DNA of 64,000 bases from Breviolum minutum Mf 1.05b.01 (Eukaryota; Sar; Dinophyceae; Suessiales; Symbiodiniaceae). The DNA lies in the NCBI GenBank assembly GCA_000507305.1, contig DF240812.1:1-64000 (forward strand), in the 5' to 3' direction. Every line of letters starts with the position of its first letter. Position 1 is the first letter of the stretch. Below, piece after piece: positions 52,361 through 62,649 of the stretch. Both the position numbers and the translations under genes were made by a program. The notes under the pieces were generated by a model. The model had not been told where the DNA came from. It worked only from the letters and a program-made list of their open reading frames with translations, and made no database searches.

Positions 52361-52479
52361 TTTGAAACAACGTATGAAGAGACTGTGGACTACCAGCTTG
52401 ATGTCAGCTTCCTTTGCGAAACTAGTTGAACTCGGAAGATATGGGCCTCTTCCATTCAAGATGGTTCGGTAGAAAATGG

Positions 52480-52696
52480 TTACCCCCTGAAAGTTGAACA
52501 GTTCGCGCTTGACAAATTACCATCCCAAAAGGAAAATCGTTTTCCAACCAGCATTTGGGTGTTTCCGTACATGGTGGTACCCCCATGTCATACCCCAAAA
52601 TGATCATTTTTACTAGGAAAACCCATGGTTGTCGGGTACCACCACTTTAGGAAGCCCGCATTTATCAGGGGCAAGCTGTTAAGCTTCGGGAGTGTA
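52480..52696. mobile_element. IE-A interrupted by IE-L
   Basis: IE-A left half ttaccccctgaaagttgaaca (52480-52555), a complete IE-L (52556-52652, ggtgtttccgtacatggtgg to ccaccactttaggaa), then the IE-A right half atcaggggcaagctgttaag to gagtgta. Confidence 0.85.
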
Positions 52697-52758
52697 CCTT
52701 CAAGATGAGTTTCCTTAGGAGATGGATCATTTTTCTATTTGAAGGATGATGGGAATTG

Positions 52759-52872
52759 TACACCCTGGAAAATTATTATGGAACCCTAAAATGGAAGTTG
52801 GGAAGATGATTTCAAAAGATTTCTATTTCAATGGGGTGATTTTTAGGTTCCATGTTAATCTTCCAGGGTGTA
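52759..52872. mobile_element. IE-A subfamily (TACACCC type)
   Basis: tacaccctggaaaattattatgg... to ...ccatgttaatcttccagggt; inverted ends of about 20 bp. Confidence 0.9.
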
Positions 52873-53028
52873 CTTTCGTTCAAGTCTTTTTGGTTTTGAA
52901 ATTTCATCACGTCCAAGGACTCTGCCATGTCTTCGCATGCTGAGTGCCAGACGTAAGGGCTCTCAGCAGAAGCAGTCGGGTTGTTTATGAAAATTACCAG
53001 CAGTGATGAAGGATGTGTTTTTGTACAT

Positions 53029-53240
53029 TACCTTGCCTGAAACTAACATTTCACCCCTGAAAATAGACCCTTTCAAAAGGAAATTTCATCTTCCAACCAT
53101 CCATTTTCAGGGGCTATGTTAGTTTCAGGGAGGGTGCAGCCCCCAAAATGAACGGCTGCAACCCCACAATTGGTGTTTTCTGGATGTGTTTCCTTTTCCA
53201 AGAATGCATTTTCAGGTTCCGTCTTAATTCTTGGGGGCGC
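53029..53240. mobile_element. Two IE-A relatives side by side
   Basis: 53029-53137: taccttgcctgaaactaac to tagtttcagggagggtg. 53138-53240: cagcccccaaaatgaacgg to gtcttaattcttgggggc, a different terminal sequence on the same body. Confidence 0.75.
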
Positions 53241-53364
53241 GCATATTTTTGTTGGAAATCCTCAGTTTTTGAGGGACTATTCAATCTATTCAGCTTTAGT
53301 GGTTGGGCTTGACTTCCAGGGATTTTTTCTACAGTACTAGTAACGAGATTGATCCGTGTTCTTG

Positions 53365-53448
53365 ATGGTTCAGAAATCGGGCTTAATCACCTGGGATGTA
53401 TAAAAACCCTTTAAGTAATGGGATATACTACCAACCTCAACTAGTGGC
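53365..53448 (-). mobile_element. IE-B, inverted partial copy
   Basis: gatggttcagaaatcgggct, cacctgggatgtataaaaac, caacctcaactagtgg. Confidence 0.65.
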
Positions 53449-53615
53449 CATATGGAAGTGGGAATTGCTTTGTCTTGATTTTTTTTAATCATTGCCAGCC
53501 AAGTTTTGATTTAAGCCACCCTCCAAACTGGAGATGTTTCTTGTGTAATATCATGTTTTTGAAATAAGTAGCTCATAGATTTTTGCGAAACAATGAGACG
53601 GAGGTTAGTACTGAA

Positions 53616-53731
53616 ATGTCCCAGGAAGTTAGTAAATGGTTACTAAGTGGATTGTAACCCCAATGTAGCAAATTTAAAAGTAGGTTATAACCCATTTACT
53701 AGCCATTTACTAACTTCCGGGGACATCCAAG
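53616..53731. mobile_element. IE-F, copy 3, abutting an exon
   Basis: atgtcccaggaagttagtaa to ttactaacttccggggacat, ending ccaag as acceptor. Confidence 0.9.
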
Positions 53732-54018
53732 TGGCAGATGTGACTCCCCGTCCCCAAAACTTTACTGGTGCAGTCTGCATGACCATTTTCTTACGAAATG
53801 ACGAACAAATAAGTTCAGGCGTATTATTAGAAGGAAATTTTGGGAATAAAAGTCAGGTAGGGCTCAAAGCTTTATTACAAACAAAACTGCTGGACCACTG
53901 TGCAGATATGGCACGCTTTTTGGATGATCAACCACCCTTTCGACTGATTTCAATGACGCTGAGACTCAAACCCAAATTTCTTCGTCATGCCCTCGGGGGA
54001 GAAAATTTTCCAACATAG
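53732..54018 (+). CDS. C-terminal exon, 95 residues
   Basis: Starts directly after IE-F (gacatccaag) and runs to TAG 54016-54018. ADVTPRPQNFTGAVCMTIFL, RNDEQISSGVLLEGNFGNKS, QVGLKALLQTKLLDHCADMA, RFLDDQPPFRLISMTLRLKP. The first codon is split by the introner. Globular with a long helix in the middle. Family unknown. The match of frame and element border supports both calls. Confidence 0.6.
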
Positions 54019-54206
54019 AATAAGTTTTGTATAAATAAACTTTCACACATTCGTATACTTTAGTTTTGTATGTATATAATGTGTATATACCTTTTCAACA
54101 GGGAACCCTGCAGCCAATGCCACGTGAAAGGTTTGAGTGCGACTTTTCGTGCACAAGGCCGCAGAGTTAGCTGAAGTACGAGGGAGATGAACACAATAAA
54201 CATGCA

Positions 54207-54347
54207 AGGTGGGCCCCCTACCAGTTGGAATGGGGTTATAACTCCACTTGTAGGGGTGAAATAACACCAGTTATATTTTTTTAGAAGGGCATCATTTGTA
54301 AGGTTTTTTACTCCATGTATAACGATCGATCCGGGGCCCACCTTGTG
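54207..54347 (+). mobile_element. IE-D, complete copy
   Basis: gcaag|gtgggccccctaccag to cggggcccaccttgtgg. Confidence 0.9.
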
Positions 54348-55120
54348 GAATCAATTCTTAATTTATTCTGTTCCAGCTGCCGGTTTCAACGTTTTAGGCG
54401 ACATAACATTTGTTTTATCCGCAAATTGATTTGTCATGACAGGGCTTGAGTTTCGCGCATGTGTTATATATATAATTCCGTGTTGAAGATTGAACGTTCT
54501 TGCGGATGAATCTACCATCGAATTCCACAGCACAAAAACGAACGTTCAAGGCTGCGCAAAACCCCACTTTTGTTCGTTCTTTAACAACAAAATACAGTTT
54601 CATCTTTACACAACTAGACTGGACTTGTTAAATCAAAGTTTAAACTCTATAGACTATAGACATATTTATATAATATTAATTTTTCCCTACAGACGCTACA
54701 GATATTTCCGTCCTTAGCAAGTAAACCTAACACACACAAGTCACAAGTCTAGCTTCCAAATCTCCATCTAAATGTAGCAAAAAAAAGTCTTCCTTAAAGA
54801 CTTCCAGACCTCTCCGAAAAACGCCAGGTGCGAATTGAAGTCGCGCGAATTAGACAAGGTGCCAATTTTGATTTGGAGTTTGTGATGTGTGTTTTCGTCG
54901 GCGTGTTTTTCTTTTTTAAACGCCCCCCCCCCCCCGAAACTAACTAATGGCTGGAACCTGAACATATTTCTTGAAAAGGTTTTGAAACATCGACCCACAC
55001 CACACAAGACTTTTTTGGGTAATGTGCGCGATTCTTTTCTTTTTTGGTAGAAACAACCATGATTTTGTGTTTAAACGATGGGATTCATCACAAAAAAAAT
55101 CGAATCATGATTCCATGATC
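54348..55120. other. No gene supported; poly-C tract
   Basis: AT-rich, with a run of about 13 C at 54926. Short frames only. Confidence 0.45.
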
Positions 55121-55124
55121 ATGT

Positions 55125-55294
55125 TTTTGAAACCACGACATGTTTGTTGCTTGGATGCTTCTACAGTAGAACTTTTAGGCAGAAATCTTTTGAGAGTCAT
55201 TCACCAACAATTGCATCCTCCCAATGTCATGATAGGAATACTACAGGACGATCATGTGAATACATGTGTGATGTGCGTAAAGATGATACAATGA
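55125..55294 (+). CDS. Possible exon
   Basis: Frame RHVCCLDASTVELLGRNLLR, VIHQQLHPPNVMIGILQDDH, VNTCVMCVK, with GTAAAG at about 55277 as a possible donor. Five Cys and three His, no known zinc pattern. Confidence 0.35.
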
Positions 55295-55407
55295 TACTCC
55301 ATTTGATTAACTATTTGTTGACTTCATTGTTTCTCAAACATATGTTCATGCTTATTTGGTGAAGATTCTGATTTAGATGTTTTTTTGTAAGAGCATGGTT
55401 TTTCAGC

Positions 55408-55528
55408 CAATGGTTGATTGGCGGTTTGGGTTGGTGGTTTGGGATTCTAGGGATATCCCTAAGTAACAGTCTCTAAGAGGATCCTAGGAATCTAAAGCAG
55501 CAACCCAAACCACCAACTAACCATTAGT
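55408..55528. mobile_element. IE-J, copy 2
   Basis: ccaatggttgattggcggttt and gttggtggtttgggattct to accaccaactaaccattag. Confidence 0.8.
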
Positions 55529-55667
55529 GGAGCTCAACCAAAAACACCAAACCCGAATTCCCCAAGTTTTCTAGCTTGATAGGTTTGTAAGTACGAATTC
55601 CCAGCAAACAAAGAAAGATAAGGCAGAGATGATGAAGAGAAAAATGTTTGAAATGGCATATATGTTA

Positions 55668-55760
55668 ATATAGTTCTGGTCAAATTTTAACGACTTCACA
55701 CGGCCAAAGACCCCAAAAGGTAGCAAATTGGTGAAATATTTTCATTTGGGCCGGATAGTT
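55668..55760. mobile_element. IE-K copy
   Basis: atagttctggtcaaatttta to catttgggccggatagt. Confidence 0.7.
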
Positions 55761-56022
55761 GTATATAAGGGGGTTTTTGTTTGGCCTTGGAGACAGGTCC
55801 AGATGCTCCAGGATCTACATAACTACAAAAGCAAAATCATTTTTTTTGAAATGCTTCATTGGTTCATATTGCATCTTGTGATGAATAAGTAAGATCGACT
55901 TTGACATAGAGACATCCGTTGAGAAAATCCCATACATGCTTTATTTACCTACATGCGATCCCGCAGGTTTATCACGCTCGTCAAGTTGTTGCGTTTGTTG
56001 TGTCTTTTCTGTTTTTTCTCAG

Positions 56023-56082
56023 CTGCAAACAAAGGTGCTTGGCGAGCTTCTGACAGAGCAAAAGCTCGGGGACTCAAGTTGA
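56023..56082 (+). CDS. Possible exon, helical
   Basis: After a pyrimidine tract and ctcag, LQTKVLGELLTEQKLGDSS then TGA. A second frame, ANKGAWRASDRAKARGLKLR, runs on to GTCTTA. The first has more G+C third positions. It sits upstream of the coiled-coil gene, but its phase does not join to exon a. Confidence 0.35.
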   Translation: MQTKVLGELLTEQKLGDSS

Positions 56083-56132
56083 GAAAGGTCTTACAGATGA
56101 TAGGATCCGACCCTCTTTGAGATTCATTCCTA

Positions 56133-56212
56133 TAGGTGGTTTCAAGTGTTAACATGAGGAAATTACCCAGTTTGACGGAAATTGTTTGGAGATGGGTTAA
56201 AACCACCAACTA
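56133..56212 (+). mobile_element. IE-C, copy 8
   Basis: taggtggtttcaagtg to gggttaaaaccaccaactag. Confidence 0.8.
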
Positions 56213-56446
56213 GTTTCAGTTTGGAGTGAACTTTTGTTGGTCGCTGAAATCATTGATATTTAGTTTTGTCTGTTTTCATATTCTATCACAGACATTCAAT
56301 GTATGGTGTAATTTATTTACCATGCATTTACCCATCTAAACTGCCAAAAAAACATACCGCAAGTAGCGAAGCTCTATTGAGTATCATAGAAATGAACTGC
56401 ACTTGATTTTCAATGTTTTTTTGCCAAGACTATATAGATACCTAAC

Positions 56447-56524
56447 CACTCAATGTATGGTATATTTACCTACATTTACCATAAACATGAACCAAATTTA
56501 GGTAAAAATACCCTACATTGAGTC
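56447..56524. mobile_element. IE-H, hairpin-like copy
   Basis: actcaatgtatggtatattt to aaaaataccctacattgagt; arms of about 28 bp with few mismatches. Confidence 0.9.
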
Positions 56525-56796
56525 TTCGGGATAAACATCGACAATACCTTCAGTCACTTTGTTTTTTCCCGGTCAGTGGTTTCAGTCCAGTACGAATTAG
56601 CCCTGACTTCATGTCTGAACGTAGATGTTTTGGTTCTGGTAGCTGGACTGGTAGCATAAAACCATCCAAACAGCAATGTATTGTTTGTAATATCACTGAT
56701 ATGACAATTGGATGATTTGATTCGCCCTACCACCTGCTTATATCGGATACTTTCAATTCAACGAGTTTACTCTTTCTTTTGATAATCACGGTTCAG

Positions 56797-56854
56797 TGGA
56801 GAACGGGGGTGTATCTCCAGGGTCACTCTCGTTTCCTGTTCAAGCAGTACAAGG
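56797..56854 (+). CDS. Coiled-coil gene, exon a
   Basis: Acceptor cggttcag (after ctttcttttgat) ends at 56796. Frame ENGGVSPGSLSFPVQAVQ leaves two bases before GTGGGC at 56855, which is the left end of an IE-D copy. The first base of exon b completes a Gly codon. A linker-like sequence; the gene's 5' part is not identified. Confidence 0.5.
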
Positions 56855-57091
56855 GTGGGCCCATACGATCGTTACAGATGGAACGAAATTACTCCTATAA
56901 GTAGGAGTGAAACAACCCCAGGCAAACACATTTTTTTTGGGCCTTTTATTTTGGAGTTATTTCATCCATTTATAGCATTTATAGCTGCTTTTGGGGCCGT
57001 TTCCCCAATCTTCCCTCGGAATCTTCCGGGTTCCCCGTTGCCCCCTCCCGTTGAACACCCCCCATAAGGAGCCATCCCTCGTTTTGCGCAG
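56855..57091 (+). mobile_element. IE-D occupying an intron
   Basis: gtgggcccatacgatcgttac, gtaggagtgaaacaacccc and ggagttatttcatccatttat; the right part is decayed and the intron ends gcgcag. Confidence 0.65.
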
Positions 57092-57166
57092 GAAAGCAGT
57101 GAGTCGATCAACAGAAGTACAAGAAGCACGTAGTCAGTTGACCGGAGCACGTGAGCGATTAGTGGA
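57092..57166 (+). CDS. Coiled-coil gene, exon b
   Basis: Bounded by tgcgcag and gtgga|GTAAGG. Frame KAVSRSTEVQEARSQLTGAR then ERLV, a heptad-like helix. Only this frame is open. It leaves two bases (GA) that exon c completes as Asp. The following intron of about 1.47 kb holds IE-I and IE-C copies. Confidence 0.65.
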
Positions 57167-57405
57167 GTAAGGAAACCCAGATGAGTGGATTGTGACCAAA
57201 GGGATTTCTTTTGGGAGTTAGTTTAGATGTTTAGTATACTTCTTAGTTTGGTGCGGGTGTTATGTTGTGTTTTTTGGGTTGTGTTCAGGTATGTTTGAGT
57301 TTGTTTAGGTATGTTTGTGGGTATTTGTCGTTGCTGTTGTAGTCATCGATTTTTCCTTGGACGCAGGTGGATGGCGTTGAGTGAAGAAAACACAAATCCT
57401 TTGGT

Positions 57406-57512
57406 TATACCCTATGGATCCAAGTACCCGCTAAGAAGATACTTTAGCACCTAAATTGCACCCTAAGTGCATTCCAAATATTCCAAGCAGCTACTTGGAT
57501 CCATAGGGATAA
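57406..57512. mobile_element. IE-I, copy 2
   Basis: tataccctatggatccaagt to gctacttggatccataggga. Confidence 0.9.
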
Positions 57513-57748
57513 TAGAACTGCGTGGGATAGCAGGTAGTACTAACCAATGGATTTCTAACAACCATTGTTCCCACCAAAAAAGGCCCCATCTTAGGGCTAG
57601 TTACTTCTTGGGGTAGGGGATCGCATTTGGTGGGGGTGGGTCCCTTAACTTCCCATGACCATTGTATACGCAACAGGTGAATTGATGCCCTTTACGTGGT
57701 TATCCTGTGAAAAGTCCACATGTACAAAACTGTTTTTTAAACAAAAAC

Positions 57749-57852
57749 TGGGTGGTGGCAACTCAAACATTTTTGGAATTTTCACCCTGATCCCTGGGGA
57801 AATGATCCATTTTGACGATCATATTTTTCAATTGGGTTGAAACCACCAACTA
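57749..57852 (+). mobile_element. IE-C, copy 9
   Basis: ctgggtggtggcaactcaaa to ggttgaaaccaccaactag. Confidence 0.9.
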
Positions 57853-58339
57853 GACTGTCTTTAAACAAAAACATTGATTAAGTAGAAGATTACTACTGTA
57901 GCATTAGGCCGCCAGGGTTTGATGGCCTTTCCTTCTAAACTCACTCCACCCTTGAATTTCGAATGTTTCAAACATGATCAATCCTTTCATGGTTTCAAAG
58001 CTGGGTTTCTATTCTTGTTGCAGATATTGACTCCATCGGGATCGCTCGGCGGACGCTGATGTGGGACTTCCGTATTGTTTTGCTACGGTGTAGGAATTTC
58101 ACACCGTGTGGGTGTGGAAAAAATACCAGGGGCACCAAGGTGGAGTGTGTATAGATATCAATGTATATACCCACATCTTCCAGCTTCCTATTTATTTTGA
58201 ACCAGTGTGTAGTTACCTGATATATTGGCACCTGGGAGCCTGGTTCCAAATAGATGGGGAACTGGAAGATCAGAACATACTGCGCAAACTAGAAAAGCAG
58301 TGTACTTATGGTGTACTTGGTGGTTTTTAAGATTTTATT

Positions 58340-58414
58340 TTTTTACAGCTGCTCGGGGAATTGATTCAATTTGACAATCATATTGTTCAAAGAGGTGGAA
58401 CATCACCAACTAGC
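58340..58414 (+). mobile_element. IE-C, right part
   Basis: gattcaatttgacaatcatat and ggtggaacatcaccaactag. Confidence 0.65.
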
Positions 58415-58633
58415 AGATAGGGCGGATTTCAGGTTTTTAGCAGATAGACATAGATGTTTTCCTGTTTTTTTAAAAAACAAATTTACAATTATATTATATG
58501 TTCTTCATCCAAGTAATGTTTGTAAAAATTACTCACTACACAGATCTACCATGCATTTTCCCACCATCTACCCCCACCGAGTACAGCATGCCCAACCAAC
58601 CCTCGGCTTATGGAGCGAGGTTGGGTAGCGAAG

Positions 58634-58817
58634 TGAGAGAACAGAAGTTACAGAACAGCGTTCAGGACCCGGGCCCAACAGGAATATTCCGAAGCGTATG
58701 AGGCATGAGACAAGGACAACAGGAACACCAACAACCAACAGGCAACAACAACACCAAGAAGAACAAGAAGAAGAAGAAGAAGAACAACAACAACAACAGC
58801 AACTGCAACAAAGATTG
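58634..58817 (+). CDS. Coiled-coil gene, exon c with Gln/Glu tract
   Basis: AG at 58632-58633, donor agattg|GTTGAT. Joined to exon b it reads ERTEVTEQRSGPGPNRNIPK, RMRHETRTTGTPTTNRQQQH, then a Gln/Glu-rich run encoded by a CAA/GAA repeat, ending QLQQRL on a codon boundary. The repeat is both microsatellite and coding in this reading; a low-complexity helix is likely. Acceptor choice is decided by the phase of exon b. Confidence 0.55.
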
Positions 58818-59141
58818 GTTGATATGTGTGATGGGGATGGTATTTATTCTTTATATTTAATCTACTGTATATACTGTTTGTTTCGGTGCGATTTTTGAAA
58901 TCGCCCCTTCATGAACCTTGTTAGATAGCCACTTTTGTGGATGTGGTCACAAGTTTTACTTGGTTCAAATGAATTCTCGCTTGAAGTCTCACAAGTCTTA
59001 CTTGTTTAATGAGTTCAACATGTGAATCATTCCACCTCTTTGATCCTTACATTTCTACATTTCGTGATGGTACTCATCTACTACACCAACCAAATCAAAA
59101 TCATCCAAAGACTCAACTTCCCTTAGTGGCCAATCCTCCAG

Positions 59142-59249
59142 GCGCAACGTTTGGAGCGCGCCTTAAAGGAATGGAACTCCAGCGAAACGGAGCGTCGGCG
59201 CAGTGAATGTCAAGTACGAGTCTTGGAGCAGGAGCTGCAGATGTTGCAG
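59142..59249 (+). CDS. Coiled-coil gene, exon d
   Basis: Bounded by cctccag and ttgcag|GTGGTG; exactly 36 codons. AQRLERALKEWNSSETERRR then SECQVRVLEQELQMLQ, with leucines at heptad spacing. Phase 0 on both sides, matching exons c and e. The next intron (about 1 kb) holds an IE-E left end at 59613, an IE-G-like stretch near 59290 and IE-H at 60154. Confidence 0.75.
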
Positions 59250-60153
59250 GTGGTGGTTGGTTGTTGGATCCTCATGGCTATGGTGGTTCCATGGCTATGT
59301 AAGGGATGAAATACTCACCAGTTGTACTAATACCAGTTATAGGGGATTCTACTATCCAGTTAGGATAGTTAGGTGTTGTTGGATCCTTACTTCCTTATAA
59401 GGATCCCGGCTCACCGAACGTCAGATGATGAGCAAGGGGTGTTCTTCAGCAAGGTATTTAGGTTCCCTTACCATTCCTAGGGTTTGGAGCGCCAGTACAG
59501 TTTAGTCCCCAACTATGGTTAGCAACTATGGTTTTTTGAGTCCCCAATTCCTGGGGTTGTTTCGCTTGCAAGCTAAGATTCATCATGACTATCAGTCAAA
59601 ACATCATCAGTGGCTACTTGGAGGATCATTCCACTTAGAAAATAATTAGTTGACAAGCTATTTAGAACCAGACCAACCCAAGAATGTTGAACCACCACGC
59701 GTTAGGCTGTCAAGGCATGTTGCCAAGCAAAGTCGTTCCTGAGAGACATAGTTTTTCGATGTGGTACGAAGATGATTCCTAGAGTGGTGTTAGTGGATTA
59801 GGAATGGAATTGAGATGAAAGGTTAGATTTCTGTAAGCTTGAGTACTTTGATGGTTACCAGTGGATAACGTGACTTATTTGATGACCTTTTGCAAACCGC
59901 CACTTTTATCCACTTTTTTTAGATCCCTTGATTCTTATAACATGAATATACGTAAATAGTTTCTTTTGACTCAGCCATATTGATACTCAGAAAGTGACCC
60001 CTTTTTGATCCTGACAAGGTGTTTTAAGATGTTTTAAATATATTTTTGGGGGGATCCAAATATATGTTGGATTCTTAGGGATTTCAATACTTTCTTCCCA
60101 AGAATTCTTGCCACTGCACTAAAAAAAATATTGCCCATACCATCCTTGTGACG

Positions 60154-60240
60154 AACGGTATATTTACCTACATTGTCCATACAAAAATCAACCATCCCTT
60201 GTAGGCAAATATACCATTTCCCATGGATGCTATGGGTTGA
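60154..60240. mobile_element. IE-H copy at the intron end
   Basis: cggtatatttacctacattg and cttgtaggcaaatataccat, then catggatgctatggg. Confidence 0.8.
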
Positions 60241-60268
60241 AACTATCAACGCATGAACTTGGGACCAG

Positions 60269-60487
60269 GAACTGGACAAACTTCGCCAAGAAGTCTGTCA
60301 TTTGAGATTGCAAGTCTCTTGCGCTCGCGCCGCTGATGCCGAGAGCACCGAACAAAAAACCACGGCACCAACAGTGCCACCAGTCCCGTTGCCGGTGTCA
60401 AGAACACCGGTGAAGAGGGTCTCATTACCAGGGGCGGTGATGAACAAAGCAAGACACTTGGAAGAGATCCTCGGCTTGGATAAGTGA
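60269..60487 (+). CDS. Coiled-coil gene, exon e, C-terminus
   Basis: Acceptor gggaccag ends at 60268, stop TGA at 60485. ELDKLRQEVCHLRLQVSCAR continues the helix of exon d; then comes a Thr/Pro linker TTAPTVPPVPLPVSRTPVKR and a basic/helical tail VMNKARHLEEILGLDK. The protein is probably structural or scaffold-like; no motif identifies it. This gene (56797-60487, five exons in consistent phase) is the best-resolved multi-exon unit in the window. Confidence 0.75.
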   Translation, partial: ELDKLRQEVCHLRLQVSCARAADAESTEQKTTAPTVPPVPLPVSRTPVKRVSLPGAVMNKARHLEEILGLDK

Positions 60488-60896
60488 CATTCAATTTATA
60501 CTGATTGGTTTATAGGGATCCAGGATTTTTTACAATGGTTTATTATATTCCGTATCTGTTTTTCTGTTAAAAATTCGCAAATCACCGGGGTTTTGGTCAG
60601 TGCTGTTTCGGTGTTTCGGAGTTTTGAGGATTTGGATTTCATCTTGAGACGATGTAACTGCGATGGTTGGAGGGGTAGTGCATCTTTTTTCACAATGCCA
60701 GGCAAACAATACAATGTTGCCATGTATTCGCCCTCCCCCAAACGTTTGTTTTAACAATTTTACATCATTTATAGTGGGATCCATTTTTCAATACAACACC
60801 AACATCATACCAATCATTTTGTATTTTGGTGATATTCTTTGGGAGGGAATAATTTTAGATCATCAGTCATCAGTCCACTTTTCATGAAAATTTAAG

Positions 60897-60949
60897 GGCA
60901 CAATGCCACCACCCCCCAATTTTTGGGAGAAACGTGGTTATTATACAAG
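60897..60949 (+). CDS. Two-exon small gene, exon a
   Basis: After tttaag the frame GTMPPPPNFWEKRGYYT ends with two bases before a GT that is the left end of IE-D (caag|gtgtgccccc). An ATG lies at its third codon, so this may be the first coding exon. Joined to 61090 it forms a protein of about 30 residues. Confidence 0.4.
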
Positions 60950-61063
60950 GTGTGCCCCCTACCAGTTATAGGGGTGAAATAACCCCAGTTACCAATTTAT
61001 GTTAGGCCATTTATAGGGGCCCCATAATTCCATGTATAACGATCGTAGCGGGCCCACCTTGTT
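60950..61063 (+). mobile_element. IE-D between two exons
   Basis: gtgtgccccctaccagttat to gtagcgggcccaccttgttt; the intron continues to tttgcag at 61089. Confidence 0.85.
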
Positions 61064-61089
61064 TGGATGGTCCACTGTTTCGTTTGCAG

Positions 61090-61179
61090 CCAAGGAAGGT
61101 ACGAGAAGATAGCAGTCGAACATCACTTCCAGTAACCCAGGAGCTCCTTGAAAAACAAAAACCGGGGGCCGTAGCCTGA
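61090..61179 (+). CDS. Two-exon small gene, exon b
   Basis: Acceptor cgtttgcag. In the phase set by exon a it reads SQGRYEKIAVEHHFQ and stops at 61133. In phase 0 it reads PRKVREDSSRTSLPVTQELL, EKQKPGAVA and stops at 61177. Both look like real protein; the first fits the upstream exon, the second has the longer run. Coordinates cover both. Confidence 0.45.
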   Translation, partial: PRKVREDSSRTSLPVTQELLEKQKPGAVA

Positions 61180-61326
61180 TAGATGTCATAGTCAGCATGT
61201 ATCACCTTCAGGATTTTTTTGGAACAGATGCAAGGGTTTACAACAAAAAAACACAGGTTTGAGGTTTCTGGTGTTTGGTGGAAATTTCCAGACTTGTTCT
61301 TCGCGACATCGATTTTTTACATTTAG

Positions 61327-61491
61327 AAAGACTTCGAAGAGATGGAAGACGAGATTAACGTAACATTGTTTCCAACCACCTTAGGCAGTCGCAAATTTAA
61401 GTTCAACCAGCCATGGTTTTCACCTGTATCGCCTCACAACTCTGCTGAAAGGAGAGAGGCGAAGTCAAGCGAAGTCCTAATACTCAGATGA
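61327..61491 (+). CDS. Exon, unknown
   Basis: Acceptor tttacatttag ends at 61326. KDFEEMEDEINVTLFPTTLG, SRKFKFNQPWFSPVSPHNSA, ERREAKSSEVLILR and TGA at 61489. Convincing sequence, with an acidic start and a basic end. The next frame begins inside its last codons, which suggests a frameshift or a short overlap. Confidence 0.5.
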   Translation, partial: KDFEEMEDEINVTLFPTTLGSRKFKFNQPWFSPVSPHNSAERREAKSSEVLILR

Positions 61492-61769
61492 GAGAGAAGA
61501 TGGCACAGGTGCGCCAGAAAGATCAAAATGGAGGAATCCTGAACCTTATAGCCGGCTATTTTTGGGGGTGGGTTTTCCCTCACAGAAGCCGTATTCATAC
61601 AGCTTACATAGGTGGGGATAGCCTAGCTCCATTTTGGGTACCTGAAATGTTTGGTGAAGAGAGGCGAGGAAAATCTCAAAATCCCTTTGTCATCATTTCA
61701 AATGGCTGCACTGATCGTGATGAGCAAATGAGAAATGGATACAAAGATCAGTGTCCTGATCCTAAATGA
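61488..61769 (+). CDS. 93-codon frame overlapping the previous exon
   Basis: ATG at 61488 to TGA at 61767. MREKMAQVRQKDQNGGILNL, IAGYFWGWVFPHRSRIHTAY, IGGDSLAPFWVPEMFGEERR and a polar tail. May be the continuation of the preceding exon after a frame change, or a separate gene. No family. Confidence 0.4.
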   Translation: MREKMAQVRQKDQNGGILNLIAGYFWGWVFPHRSRIHTAYIGGDSLAPFWVPEMFGEERRGKSQNPFVIISNGCTDRDEQMRNGYKDQCPDPK

Positions 61770-62237
61770 CGAGGCAAATGAGCAACAAGGTGGGGGTTGC
61801 GCACCAAACTGTTTCCATCTTGGTTGATATACTCCAGTGAAATTTAATGAATTTGTACCCAAATTAGCCATGATTGAATGGAGATACATCTTCCGAAGCA
61901 TCACCTTTGTTGTCAATGTTGGATCTATTTCAATTTCGGGGGGGCCTACCTATTTTAATCTCAGGCGGTGCTTACCTACATGAGGAGAAACTCACAAACT
62001 TCAATGAGTAGTTGAACCAACAACCAACCAAATCATCTCAAGGACTACTAATTTGCACACTCCCTGAAATTAACAAATGTTTGATTTTTCATATCTACAC
62101 ACCTGCAAAATGGATGGTTGGAAAACCTACGCCATCAAGATGTCCATCGTTTCAGGTGCAAAATCTTCGGTTTTTAGGGGATACACCATACTTTTTCTAG
62201 TATCTCTCAAAACGTGTCAGGCTTTCTAAAATAGAGG

Positions 62238-62329
62238 GATGTCCCAGAAATTGAGGATCAATGGTTGGTAAATGGGTTATAACCTACTTGTAAATGGGGT
62301 AATTTACTAACTTCCTGGCACATCCAAGT
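62238..62329. mobile_element. IE-F, copy 4
   Basis: ggatgtcccagaaattgagg to ctaacttcctggcacatcca. Confidence 0.8.
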
Positions 62330-62484
62330 GTGTGTTCAAAAATTACATGATTCTTCTTTGCTGATAGTTTCTTGTTGATGTTTTGGGGGAAGGAAACCGT
62401 TTTGTAGCTCGAACGTATACGTACATCTTACCCTTTTTTGCAAAGGACAGACTTCAACGAGTTTTATGCTAAACATTTTGAAGC

Positions 62485-62597
62485 TACACTCCCTAAACCT
62501 AACAGCAAACGCTCTGAAAATAGGCCAACACCCAAAAGGAAACGATCGTATTCCAACCATCCATTCTTCAGGGGCTATGCTATATTTTAGGGGTGTA
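62485..62597. mobile_element. IE-A copy
   Basis: tacactccctaaacctaacag to ctatattttaggggtgta. Confidence 0.8.
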
Positions 62598-62649
62598 TAC
62601 CAATCTCAAACCAAAATCATCCCCTTAGGGAAGCAGCCAGATATAGTGG

